From NCBI GenBank assembly GCA_030248215.1, contig JASANG010004043.1, positions 124,001 to 188,000 on the forward strand: DNA of 64,000 nt, read 5' to 3'. Of this stretch, positions 51,132-62,912 are shown one piece after another. The position numbers and the translations under genes were made by a program. The notes below the pieces were generated by a model. That model made no database searches. It saw nothing but the letters and a program-made list of their open reading frames with translations, and was not told where the DNA came from. Position 1 is the first letter of the stretch; each line of letters begins with the position of its first letter. Source of the stretch: Enoplolaimus lenunculus (taxonomy: Eukaryota > Nematoda > Enoplea > Enoplida > Thoracostomopsidae).

Positions 51132-54100
51132 ATGTTTAATAATTTGGCTAACGCGGTGATCCTAGACCTAATGCAAATTAACGTTATTGCTCTTGCAATA
51201 ATTGTAGTGACGAGGCAATGCATTGCAGTTTTGTGGAGATATCGCAACAACAGCGAAATTGAAGATAGCTTATATAAGCTCCAAGAGATAAACTATGATC
51301 GTGCGTTTGTTTATCCAATTGGGGTATCAACACAGAGTAAGTTTTTTTAACATCGGGTTTAAAAGTTGAATTATTAAATGTTAAGACTGAAACTATGGCC
51401 TTGTTTACTTTTATTGCCGTCTCGATTTCTGGTGGGACTGCAAAAATGGCAAAAGAGAGTAGGCTTAGATTTTGTGCTATATTTGTCCAGCCTTAGGCTT
51501 AATACGCTTATACTTTTTAATGCTTAACCTTTGACTGAAACTTAGGAATAAACGCAATCTACGGTTCGTGGACAGAAGGCCGCCGGACAAAAGACCGTCC
51601 GTACAAAAGGCCGTCCGGACAAAAGACCGTCCGGACAAAGGCCGTCCGGACAAAAGGCGGCCTGAACAAGAGGCCATCCGGACAAAAGGCCGTCTGGACA
51701 AAAGGCCGTCCGGTCGAAAGACGGTCCGGACAAAAGGCTGCCTGGACAAAGGCCTTCCGGACAAAAAGCTTTTTGTCCGGACGGCATTTTGCCCAGACGG
51801 CCTTTTGTCCGGACGGTTATTTGTCCAGACGGCCTTTTGTATAGGCGGCGTTTTGTCCGGGCGGCCTCTGTACGGACGGCCTTTTGTCCAGGCGGCCTTT
51901 TGTCCGGACGGTCTTTTGTCCAGATGGTCTGTTGTCCGGCGGACAGTTACTTGCGCTAAAAGTAATACTAACCAAAAAATTATAAACCAAACAATTATGC
52001 TTCAGAAAACTACATGCTAGTGATTGCTCTTGCTTCGTACTCGCCGGAGTCTCACATACCAGGTCGTCCTGAAGTGAAACTGGTAGCAAATATTCACGGT
52101 GATGAGGTAAAAAATGTTTTGTTTCGTTTTCTACGCCTAACATTTTTGAAAATCTAGGATATTTTTTGTAATCATACATTATTATTAATTAAGCTGCAAC
52201 ACCATCGCTTTCGTAATTCAGGCTTGGTGCTAACACTGATATATAATAAACTGTTGTTCTATTCTGGGCGTCCTTATTCAACAGGTAACCTTGGTACTGT
52301 GGCCAACGGATTGCCAACTGAGTTAGCAAGAATAAGCATTGCAGAATAAAAAGAAAATTTTGCCAACATATAAATATTCAAATGTTGAAAGACTATGACA
52401 ACAGCGCGGCGTCTTTTCTTTCGCATTAGCGGTGACCCTATTTTTAACTATATAGCTTCAGTTCTTCGATCAACGAGTAGAATGGTGGTGGGGTTCGGCT
52501 ATTTGACTTGAGGCTTAGTGTCCGGTTACGTTTAGAATCCGCTTCAGGCTTTGACGTTATTGATTAGACTTAGGCTCCGACTCAAACTTAACGATACTGC
52601 ATTTTGCTTTAGGTCTGCAAAACGACGAGCATTAATTTCATTGTTCAACTGTAAACATTTGATTTTTGCGCTTATTTCAGCCTGTTGGTCGAGAGCTGCT
52701 ACTTCAACTCGCAGTTGAACTGTTAGAATCGAGTGATCCCCAAACAAAACAACTTATGGCGACGGCGCGAGTTCACTTGCTGCCCACACTTAATCCCGAC
52801 GGATTTGCAGCGTCGGTTGAAGGGCGATGTAAATCTGGAAAACGCGGAAGGTATAACATATATATTTACTTATTTGTTTTATTTATGGCATTTTTTCTCT
52901 GATATAGCATAGCTGATATCTAAGGATCGAGCATAGGCGTGAATTTATGCTCGCGTATGGCAGAAAAGTTCGAGAGCAAAGCGCGGGCGACCAGCCAGAC
53001 GTAATTTTAGTATTTATCACCAAGGTGGCCCATGTAAAGATCAGGGGCGAAGAGTTTTATTGCGGGAGTTGAATAGAGTAAGCTTAAGCTTTAGACTACT
53101 TTTTCGCTTGGTTTAGGCATAGGCTTAGGAATATGCACATTACTTACAATTATTTTTCTAACTCAACTTGTCTTCTACATCGAAGAACAGGAAGCGCTAA
53201 ACATGCAAAATTTTAAAATTGCAGTTGAACGGCATGTACAACTAAAATAAAGATGTATAAAAGTATTATAAGCAACATCTGCAACGTTTATTGCTCCTGC
53301 GTTAACTTATATCCTCGCAAAATGAAATCATTGCACTTCCGTGTAAATTTTAACATTACATTCAAATTTGCTTTCTCAAAAGTTTTTGAAACAGTTTCCG
53401 TTTTTTAATGCTGAGGAACAAAATTTATTTAAAAAACATTTCAGTCAAAATTGATCATAACGTCCTGTAGCGGTTTTCTTGATAAGTCAGGTACAACTGC
53501 ATCTTCCGCGGGATATCCTACCGGAAGTACCAGTAGGACCTTTTCGTTTATAGGCCTGTTGAGTAAAGCACGAATCTGAGAACCTGCGTTTAGTGGCGTA
53601 CTTGTTAAAGTAACCAAACCAGCGTTCTGAAATGTAAATTTGCAATTATTTCGTTATTTTCTTTGGTGTCCATAGCAGTGGCGGATCCAGGATCTCAAAA
53701 TGGGGGGGAGCAAAATTTCACAGGTAATAAACTTACTTTTGACCCATGCACAAACCACGAACTATTGTCACAAAATTGCTATAGAATTTTTGTCGAGATG
53801 CTGTTGGGGGGGGCCACGGCCGGGGTGGCCCCCCATGGATCCGCTATTGGTTCATAGCTAATAGCAACCAACAAAGGTATTCCTATGGTTGCCCGCCTCT
53901 GTAAACCAAAATTCGGGCCTTTTAGATAAGGCCTTGGCACTGACTTTTAGCGCTTGGATATTACTTAACTTATTGTACAGCACCACCAAATCTAACCATG
54001 AACTTTTTATCCGACATACTCATCCAACATAATTGTAATATACAAAAAGTTAATTATCGGGGTCAGTTCACTGTGAGACTCGGGAACAAAAAGACTGAGA

Positions 54101-57100
54101 GGCTTAGGCTTAGAATTATTATAGGCTTATATGTTGGGCGTAAAACGCGTGTATAGGTTTGCAGTTCGATTTAGCCTAGACTTAAGTTTACATTTAGGCT
54201 TACACGTGCGTCGGTTTAAGGTTAGGCTTGTGCTTAGGATTACGCTTATATTTTACTGCACCGGCTTTTATAATTAACATTTGACTAAAATTTTATGAAA
54301 AACTTAAAATGTTATGGCTTTGGCTTAGATTTAATAAGCTTATATCCTATGCTTACATGCGCATAGGTTTATGGTCAGATTTAGGCATTGAAAAAATTTA
54401 TATCTTTGGCTTGCTCGTGCATAGGTTTAAGGTTAGGCTTATGCTTACGATTACGCCTATATTTTTTATTATATTTTTACTGGACAGGCTTTTATAATTA
54501 ACATTTGACTAAAATTTTACGAAAAACTTCTAATATTAATTTCTTAAATTTAGAAACTGATTTTGTCTTTTCAAAAGCTACGCCAATGTCGCTTATAGTA
54601 TAATCTAAACGTACCGTTATCGCAGATAACATCATTCCAGCAGCAATTGATACGCTGATTTCGTTATAATAATGCTGAATTTTGTTGCCATCTTTGTCGA
54701 CACCATAGGTTTGTTTAAATATTACAATAATGTGTGACACAGTTTCTAAGTAAGGTTTGATCCAATTTGTACGAAATTTCTGAAATGAAAGTTTGCAAAA
54801 CACATTTCTACGCGAATAAGAAGCCAGGTCAAACTTGCACATATTTATTAGAAACGCAGGATTTGGTTGAAAGGAATATCTTTATAAGTATTTATCAATC
54901 AATAACATGGAGTTACTTCAGCACAGTTGAGCTATAGCTCAAGGAGAGATCCGCTCCGTGGCAACTACTACCTTATGATTAGCCGTCTGACAAGCTATCG
55001 ACAAAGGTGCCCGTGTTGTTACAACGGGATTTTCCCTAAGTTATCTGAACACATGGGCATAGCCAGGGATTTAGAAAAAGAAGTAAAGTCCTCTAAAATA
55101 TCAGATTTGGTATCTTGAGTTACCAAATGAAGAAATGTCTTAAAACCCTGGCTATGCCCATGTGTTCAGATAACTTAGGGAAAATCCCGTTGTAACAACA
55201 CGGGCACCTTTGTCGATAGCTTGTCAGACGGCTAATCATAAGGTAGTAGTTGCCACGGAGCGGATCTCTCCTTGAGCTATCTGAACACATGGGCATAGCC
55301 AGGGATTTAGAAAAAGAAGTAAAGTCCTCTAAAATATCAGATTTGGTATCTTGAGTTACCAAATGAAGAAATGTCTTAAAACCCTGGTTTAAAAATCTCA
55401 AATAGCGAAAGTTCGACCCATAACCCTGTCGCCACGCTCCTACGCCCCTGAGTGGACCCCACTTTTGTTTAATTGATTGTATTTGACCACTTACTTTTAA
55501 ATCGTTCACCCATCGTTCGCCCATTCGTTGTTTATAATTCATTTCTTCTTCGGATTCAATAATTTGTCGAAGTTTCGATTTTACTTCCGGGTTTGTGATC
55601 ACTACGAACAACCACGGTTCTGTGTGCGCACCGCTTGGAGCCGTAGCTGAAATTGAAATAAAACGTTAATTTTAAATTTTTTTCAATTTGAAGCTTTTCA
55701 TTCGTTAAATCGAAAGTTATAAGGTCGGGACAAAATTTGTGTAACACATTGCAGAGTCGCTTATTTCATTTTGCAACGTCGTTGTAAAGTGAGTCAAAAA
55801 GAACAGCACTATAAAATGCAATAAACGTTTCGAATTTTTGAAGCTCGTCGTTTACAGATTCGAAAGTTACAAGACCTGATCCGACCTTGTGCAATGCACC
55901 CTGTATGTAGTGAGTCATCTAACTCCGCTATGCAAAATTCAAAGTTAAGAAAAATTGGCATCGAAAATTGTCTGAGCGTGTTTTGCCAAAAATTTCAATT
56001 TGTGTCATTACTCCATAATTTATCATGTGTTTTCAAGTACTGCATTTGTTTCAGGATTTTGGCACTCTAACTGGTGTGCTTACAGCATTAAAAGCGACAA
56101 AATAGCGTTAAAAATGATTTTTTGGTAACAATTTTATATATTTTTCGGTTCCGGAACCGGTATATTTTTAAATTTCCGGTTCCGGTATTTTATAATTCCG
56201 GTTACACCATGCTAGTAGGAACCAGAAACCTCAGGATAGGCATGCAAAATTTTAAATGGCTTATAATTGAGGTTAATACTTTGTAGTAGGTGGGCAAAAT
56301 TACTCTTGGGGGTTGAAGCCATCTGGCTTCCCCCTGATTAAAGATCAATTTTTACCTGCAGTTTCGACAATACACTCGATCACGCGTTGCGGAACAGGTT
56401 TCCTGCTAAAATATCGCAAACTTCTGCGCTTTTTCATAATTTCTAAAAATTGTTCAGCTCGTGTTATTGATTCATCAGGACTAAGATCGAACCCGCGATA
56501 CGGCACCATTGGCGTAGTGCTGGGACCATTTTCAACTGTCTGCGGATGCACTGTGTCAGCGACCTGAAACAAAGTTGACCGTTCTCAATTGCAGCGGCCT
56601 GCCCATACATGGAGACTATAGATTTAGAGACTGGCAGGCTTAGGGCAGCGCTATACTTTTGATGACGTCCGGCGTCGTCCGTCACCGTCTGGCGATGTCC
56701 GTTACCGCCCTTTGCCGCTCGGTATCATATGAGAATTACTCGGTTCGATACCGTGTGGTGACGGACGGTGATGGACGGTCGCGGACGACATCCACAACAA
56801 GTATAAGGCTTGGTTTATGTTCGGGGCATGCTCTTTTACTTAACATAGGGCAAACAAATAATTCATGGACATGATTCTTGTAAAACCACCAAGGCGCTAA
56901 AGAACGTTTATAAAATATACACTGTAGGTAGTGGCATAGTTTGATAAAAACACAATTGCAGGTGTAAGCTCGGGAACGTGCTTATACTACTGTTATTCCC
57001 CTGCTCTATAACATTGGCCGACATTTCGAATAAGCAAAGAATCATACCGAACTTGCTGTCCGGCCCACTGTTATTGTCAGCGCTGTCCGTTTCTTGTTTG

Positions 57101-60100
57101 ACCGAATACGCATTCGGTCCCAATTAATTGCAATGACATAGTAGCCAAACGCAAGAACGGTTGGCATAATCAAATAGTACCATAACGTAGCGGTAACGTT
57201 CCATACTATACTCATACTATGATTTGCTATTAAGTATTATTGATTGAATAATGGATAAGTGTCCTTAACGCCTATATTTATTTGTCCCAGTTGACCGACA
57301 ACTAAAATATCTTAACTACCAATTGTTGCTTAAAGCATCCCAAACAATAATTAGAATATAAGTCAACCAATCCCATTGCTGCAAAAGCCTGGTTTATATA
57401 TTATTAGATAACAGTTCGCTAAATTAGAGGATGTGTTGACAAAAACATCCTGCCTCGGTCATATTCCGAAATCTTTACCTGTACACTATTTGCACTGTTC
57501 GTGTCGAGAATTGTAGCACAATTTCTAACTTTCTGACAGAGCAGCCACCTCGGAGGAAAGGCGATTGAGGGGAACATCATTCATTAAATGAACTCAGTTG
57601 AAAATTTGTTAGTTGCCGATATAAATCTTTCTGACCCCTCAACTAACAATTTCCAGTTGCGAGGCTGTCGCCGACGGTTTTTTCAGATCGGTGCGGCAAG
57701 CTAGTGCAAACCTGTCCTCAAATGCGAGAGCCTCTGATAACGAAACCACTAGAGCCCCATCCCAGGCCTTGTGCCTGGTACCACGACTGCCCAAGTATAC
57801 TGGATTGAGAATTGAATTCAAACTCGTAACCATTACATTAAAACCGTACAGGGATTAAGCTATTACGCCTATGCTAAACGTTTCTGCAGTACTAACACCG
57901 ACTATATTGCATCTAGTTTTGCAGTAAACAAAGAGTATTATCTTGTGGGACAACTTTGTGCAAACTGCCGTATTGTGCGTGCTATATATGTGCTGCAATT
58001 TCTACTGCAATGATATAAGTTGCAAATCTAAACAGATACAAATCCTAAGAATGGGCTTATACCTAAGCCTAAGCCTAAGTCTATTCAAAACATTAGCCTA
58101 AAGCTTATGGTTACCTTGTTACATTCACGCAGAGCAACGTTTCGCCCCCGATCTTTATATGGGCCTTTTGAATTCGAGAATTTTTCTTTAACTCAGTATT
58201 ATGTTAGTTTTGTGTACTGATATTAAAAAAAATATTTTTTGTCTGTTTATGAATAATTAGGAGCTAAGGAGGACCAAGAACATGTCCGCACCAGCTTACC
58301 CAACAAGCCTGATGTTACCTTTATGCAAATGATGTATCATTCAATAAACTCCTCTTTGAACAGAATATACTATTTGCAACACTGCCATATTCGTATGCAA
58401 ATTTTTTGGACTGTAAAAATTATAGGCGGCCCCTCTTCCCTGCTGCGCCACGCCACGGGCACTTACCATCAAACTACCATCAACTATAGCATCTTGACAC
58501 ACACGAGCACGAGGGTGCACTGAAGGCTTTTTAAGATTTTATATTGTTTGTTTACTGTGCATACGCTTAATGTTACCGTGTACTGTGTATTACCTCGCGA
58601 GACTAAATAATTTTTATGAATTAAAATTGCGTTTGCTTCTGACTCGTTTCGCTCGCCACGTCACGTTTCTTTCACAACTATAAGCTACATTCTTGTGTAG
58701 GTGCCACTCATTGATTTTTGCATTTACATCTGCTGCTGCGCCCATGGAATGTGCCTTTGATTTCCAGTCTTTACTTTAAATTTGAGTCTTAAATTTGAGC
58801 ACAGCTGCAAATAAAAAAATTATGTGAAAAACGGTTAATAACTTAACGCAAAAAACAATTTTATTTGTTTTAGACGAAATTTCAACAACAAAGATTTAAA
58901 TCGAAATTTTCCCGATTTTGAGCTGGACCATAACGCAAAACTGGACGAATTAGAGCCTGAAACCAGGGCTGTCACAGATTGGCTGGTCCATATACCATTC
59001 GTGTTGTCAGGTTCCATTCACGGTGGAGCCCTTGTGGTCAATTATCCTTTTGATTCGTTTCGAGGTCCAATTGTCCGCCGATCATTGTATCAAAGTGTTG
59101 TGGGCAATGGCGACTTTGGTAAGTTTGATAATGCGACAATTTCAACAATACAAAGTTTATAGAAAGTGGTTTTATTTTTTCTAATTCGCATTATGGTAAT
59201 ACTTTACGAATGTTGATTTGATCAAAATCTAAGCGCTAGCTCCTGTATAATTGAGTTGTAGAAATAAATTCAGTCCAGGTAAAATGGTTGTATTCCAAAA
59301 TATATAAAACAAGGGCGTGCTCACAAAATTATATTTGGGAGACACCGAATAATTTTGGGCCCCCACAATAGTCATCAAGAGTGTTCATTTTTGATAGAGT
59401 CTACTTGGGAGGGGGCACCGCCGAATTTATGGGTCATAGCCCTACAATGCCCTTCATGGGAACGCCCATTGATATGAAACAGTATTAACTCTGATTCTAG
59501 ACTATTCCGATCCGCTTCGTCCAATGCTGACGTCGTACGCTCCGACTCCAGACAACGACGTTTTCGTTCACTTGGCCCAATCGTACGCGGCTCGTAATCC
59601 TCGAATGCTTCGCGGTTGCCCGTCACAAGACGGTGCTTCGTGGCATCGGTTTCCAAACGGTATCATCAACGGCCATGAATGGTATTCAGTATCCGGTAAG
59701 TCTATACAAACGATGTAACTTTTCTAATTGCCACGATAGGAAGGCGCTAAACCTGTTTAACTACTTTGACGCCTTCCGGCACCGCCCGACGCCACAGTGC
59801 ATCAAAAATTCGCTGCCAATGGAATATGTGTCGTGCCCCAAAGCCAAATAGATATTGTGTAAGTCAATTTCTCGACCATAGTTAAACTTGACCAACCATG
59901 CAGACAGTTTGCATTCCAGTAGCTGTTTAGTTGGTATAATCCACCAAACAAATTCAGTTTGCAATCCAGTAGTTGTTTGGGCTGCCCCGAACAAGGGACC
60001 TTCCATTTTTCGCCAAAAACTTTTCTCAGAAAAAAATTGTAAGGTACCGAGGGACCTTATCATTTTATCGCGAAAAAATTTTCTAAAACGAAAAATTGTT

Positions 60101-62151
60101 AGGTCTTATCGCAAAAAAATTGCAGAGGGTGAAAATTGTATTTTTTACAAAAAACTTTCTGAGGGGGGAATTTTAAGATAGGGACCTTATCCTTTTATAA
60201 ACAAAGTTTAATGTTGTTTTAGGTGGCATGCAAGATTACAATTACTTGTATGCCGGATGTATGGAGCTTACATTAGAGCTATCATGTTGTAAGTATCCTT
60301 CCGCGAAACGGCTACCTCAACTTTGGAGTCAAAATCGTCACGCACTGCTCAATTTTTTGCTTCAAGTCAATACTGGTATGCGCAGAAACTCTCATGGAAA
60401 GAGAACCGTCGTGTAACACAGGCTCTAGGCTAGGTTTAGGATTAGGCTTAGAGGCTTCGAATTTTAACTGAACAGAAGCAGAAACGCAGCTAGGGTGTAG
60501 CCAGGATTTTGGAAGGCGAAAATGTTCTATCAAAATTTCGAAGGATCAGTTTCTTGTGTCACCGATTCAAAAAGTTTTTGAAAATCGCTGGACAAAGGTG
60601 AAAAAAACAAGGGTCTTGAACCCTTAAGTTGTGTCTCTGGCTAGAGCCCATGGGTCTAATTTTAGAATTTTCAACAAATATAAATTTGAGCGTGAGATGA
60701 TCAGGCATGATCATGAGAACCTCAAATATTGCAAAAAAATTTAAATCTGTTTATTTTCAACTTAGGGATAACGGAAAAGTCCCGGCTTTTGAATTTAGCT
60801 AACCTACAAAAGTAATATCAGATAACCTCTTACATTGAAACGTTGTTTAAAATATAAATGGTCTTTTCAGGAATTCGCGGATTTATTGTGAACGAAAATG
60901 GCAACGGTGTCAGCGCAACGCTTCGAATCAAAGGAAGAGAATACGCGAAGTTTCAATCGACAAATCTCGGCGAATACTGGCGTGTGTTGTTGCCTGGACA
61001 TTACGTTCTGTTGGTACGGAATCTCTACTTTTCCTTAACTATTTCCCGCAGGAATTATTTCAAATTCGCAACTCAATTCACGGGATTTAAGTATTAAAAT
61101 AAGATGAAGAAACAGCCATTCTCTAAGACCCCTTTACTATAAAAGTTGGATGCTCGGACTGAATGGGTTCTAGTCATATATATTGTGAAGCGTTTGCATT
61201 CCATTTTATGCATAATAATTGTTAAGCATTGCGCATTGTTTCTTATTTTGGCTAAATTGTTTAGAGAAGTGTTGCTAATAGCACGCAGTACTGCATGCGG
61301 GAAAAGTCAAACGCATTTCGTAGGCAAAACTCCTATTATAGTTTTTCCAAGGCGAGATGATTGCCTTCACTAAAATAATAGTGGGTTCGATAAAGGAAAC
61401 TTAAGCTTTAGGCAAATTTTTTGCTTAGGCTTATGCTTAGGCTCACGAATGAGCTCATTCTTACGCTTAAGCTTTCCAACGCTTAAGCTTAGGGTTAGGC
61501 TTAAGCGTTGGAATATGCTTGTAGTACTGGTACCGCCCTGTTCTATACATTGGCCTTGCATAGCACCACTAAATCAAGAGCAGATCTGTAGCTAATTGCT
61601 GCAAAGTATGCCCACATTTAGGACAAATAGTCAAACGCGTTATATTTTTGAAAATCGTTTTAAAATAATGCATAATTTTTAATCTCTTTCTTAATCTTTT
61701 CGGCCCATGTATAGAACAGGGCCGGAACAGTAGTATAAGCATATTCCTAAGCCTAAGCCTAAGCTTAAGCCTAAGCGTATGGATGAGCCTGTTCCTAAGC
61801 CTAAGTCTAAGCCTAAGCAAAAAAGTAGTCTAAAGCTTAAATTGACTCTATCATAGCCCCTCCGGAAACGATCCGGCCCTGTTCTATACATGGGACATAT
61901 TTTCAAATGAATTTTTTTAAGTTTAACATTATTTCAGATCGAGTTATCGCCAGAAACACCTTCAATACATGTTCCATTCTTTGTTCCTCATACAACCAAA
62001 CTCGCTGTATATAACATTGTTGTCTATACCCAGCAGATTTCGCCGTCTGCTGCGCGCGATTCCCGTGTAACAGTATTCCATCATTTTCCAACTCCTCGCC
62101 AGCATCTTAGACAACATAACAACAAGTTTAGCAACAAAAACAGTAACAGAA

Positions 62152-62205
<54 letters not shown>

Positions 62206-62264
62206 GCAGCAGCAGCAGCAACAACAACAACAACAACAACAACAACCACAACAACAACAACAGC

Positions 62265-62304
<40 letters not shown>

Positions 62305-62912
62305 GTAGTAGTAGTAGTAGTAATAACAAGAACCCCAACAGTGCCGTGAACAAGAATAACAATAACGATAACAGCAAAAACGACGACGGCTACGACGACA
62401 GCAAGATCATGGAGAACAATAACAAGAACAACAACAAAAAAATTCATTCACAAACTAATCTTGCCAAATTTACATCTGTGATATCAACAACACATCCAAC
62501 GTTAAGCTCGACGAGCAATCGCGCAGCGTTTCCGGTTACACAACACCCGGCCAAACAACAACCGGCATTTCCGGCTTCAACTTCAAACTCAATCGGGCCA
62601 GATTTCACTTCCAAAGACATGGACGTAACCGGAATTCGTGTAATTCAGCCCCGGTTGCCTCATTATGTTCGCCCAAAATCCGTATCAAAAGCTCAACCAA
62701 GGCTTACAGACCATAGCGTTGTTCGCGGAATGTCACTTTCGAAATATTTTAAATTGAAACTTTTAAATTCAAAATTAACCTCAAATCGCAAAGATAACGA
62801 GATAAGTTATAGTAGCGAACAGTTTAACTCATCCGAGAGAAAGGAATTAACTCTGAGAACGTTGACATTTAGAGTATTTGTTGTTGTGCTTGTGGCGAGT
62901 GTTACGTGTTGA
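51132..62912 (+). CDS. Metallocarboxypeptidase of the N/E (M14B) subfamily, CPM/CPD-like
   Basis: Eight exons: 51132-51336, 52006-52106, 52681-52850, 58874-59118, 59501-59695, 60223-60375, 60871-61013, 61938-62912; all GT-AG, phases agree, 728 residues plus stop. The enzyme is expected to remove C-terminal Lys/Arg from peptides in the secretory path or at the cell surface. An N-terminal hydrophobic segment (about residues 8-31) is a signal peptide or anchor. Zinc and catalytic residues are all visible: [37 protein letters not shown] (diagnostic of N/E members) and TLELSC. A transthyretin-like domain follows ([32 protein letters not shown]), then an Asn/Ser-rich tail and a hydrophobic C-terminus ([14 protein letters not shown]) that could be a GPI signal, as in CPM. 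The tail is much longer than in CPM (~440 residues). An in-frame stop precedes the ATG. Intron 3 hosts a deiodinase gene on the other strand. Confidence 0.93.
51563..51950. repeat. GC-rich 15-17-bp tandem array forming a long palindrome
   Basis: Units of the type acaaaaggccgtccgg repeat head to tail up to about 51756, then continue in reverse orientation (ccggacggccttttgt) to about 51940. The centre is a perfect 24-bp palindrome at 51757-51780 (ccggacaaaaag and its complement). The whole array could form a ~190-bp-armed hairpin. It is far richer in GC than its surroundings and lies in intron 1 of the carboxypeptidase gene. Open frames across it on both strands are artefacts of the repeat. Confidence 0.9.
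53028..53140. mobile_element. Fragment of the TTAGGC-bearing hAT MITE
   Basis: One end only: ggcccatgtaaagatcaggg, then aagcttaagctttagactac and cataggcttaggaatatgc. It matches the family at 46634 and 61702 and has no opposite end. It lies in intron 3 of the carboxypeptidase gene. Confidence 0.6.
53287..53429 (-). promoter_or_regulatory. Candidate poly(A) signals of the deiodinase gene
   Basis: AATAAA on the minus strand occurs at 53429-53424, only 12 bases after the stop, and again at 53292-53287, about 150 bases after it. The second spacing is more usual. Either would end the nested transcript well inside the host intron. Confidence 0.45.
53441..57215 (-). CDS. IYD: Iodotyrosine deiodinase (flavin-dependent halotyrosine dehalogenase)
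   Basis: Five exons: 57215-57048, 56563-56356, 55646-55495, 54779-54615, 53626-53441; GT-AG throughout, phases agree, 879 bases, 292 residues plus stop (human IYD 289). It reductively removes iodide from mono- and diiodotyrosine using FMN and NADPH, recycling halide and tyrosine. Residues 1-35 ([18 protein letters not shown]...) form an N-terminal membrane anchor followed by basic [10 protein letters not shown]. The nitroreductase-fold domain shows FMN-binding KKRRSLR and [11 protein letters not shown]. The substrate lid has the Glu and Tyr of EEEMNY and the Lys of [29 protein letters not shown] and the terminal DLSRKPL match the family closely. The ATG has an upstream in-frame stop. The gene lies wholly within intron 3 of the carboxypeptidase gene, antisense to it. 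Confidence 0.95.
54934..55388. repeat. Perfect 135-bp inverted duplication plus 109-bp direct repeat
   Basis: Arm A (54934-55068) is the exact reverse complement of arm B (55146-55280), with a 77-bp loop. The end of arm A plus the loop and the start of arm B (about 55042-55151) is then repeated as a direct copy at about 55278-55388. I found no mismatches, so it is very recent or an assembly artefact. It lies in intron 3 of IYD, upstream of the exon at 54779. Translated frames here ([17 protein letters not shown] on both strands) are products of the palindrome. Confidence 0.93.
58048..58168. mobile_element. Fragment of the TTAGGC-bearing hAT MITE
   Basis: It contains cttatacctaagcctaagcc and ends in gcccccgatctttatatggg + cc, a diverged terminus of the family at 46634. 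The opposite end is missing. Other one-ended fragments are near 47185-47240, 56960-57018 and 63180-63247. Confidence 0.55.
61378..61557. mobile_element. hAT MITE, TTAGGC family, carboxypeptidase intron 7
   Basis: The right end gccctgttctatacattggc matches the family terminus, and inside it the gtagtactggtacc and tggaatatgcttg boxes are the reverse of the tagtataagcatattcc box. The interior has gcttaggcttatgcttaggc runs and inverted acgcttaagctt words. The left end is diverged. Confidence 0.65.
61702..61896. mobile_element. hAT MITE, TTAGGC family, next to carboxypeptidase exon 8
   Basis: The ends ggcccatgtatagaacaggg and ccctgttctatacatggg are inverted and nearly identical to the copy at 46634. 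The interior includes cctaagcctaagcctaagct and ctaagtctaagcctaagc. It stops about 42 bases before the AG acceptor of exon 8 at 61938, so it lies close to where the branch point should be. Target duplication is not clear. Confidence 0.8.
62151..62330 (+). repeat. In-frame AAT/AAC/AGC microsatellite coding Asn/Ser tract
   Basis: Runs of AAT, AGC, AAC, AAT and AGT triplets follow each other inside exon 8 of the carboxypeptidase gene. I followed the frame through it: the codon positions at 61938 and at 62346 agree, so the tract is read as Asn with blocks of Ser. The long poly-Leu/Val frames on the minus strand are its shadow. Confidence 0.9.

Noticed and set aside
51477-52179. Open frames of 80-150 codons on both strands
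   Set aside because: They are translations of the inverted GC-rich tandem array and its flanks. The true exon here is only 52006-52106.
54927-55611. 163-codon minus-strand frame that looks like an extended deiodinase protein
   Set aside because: It is exon 55646-55495 read through its GTAAGT donor into the palindrome; the next true exon is 54779-54615.
56908-57123. Frame starting [13 protein letters not shown] as the deiodinase N-terminus
   Set aside because: Its phase does not join exon 56563 without a stop. The other frame starting at 57215 gives a membrane anchor and joins in phase 0.
61962-62447. Minus-strand poly-Val/Leu/Ile frames up to 161 codons
   Set aside because: Antisense shadows of the AAT/AAC/AGC triplet tract inside carboxypeptidase exon 8.
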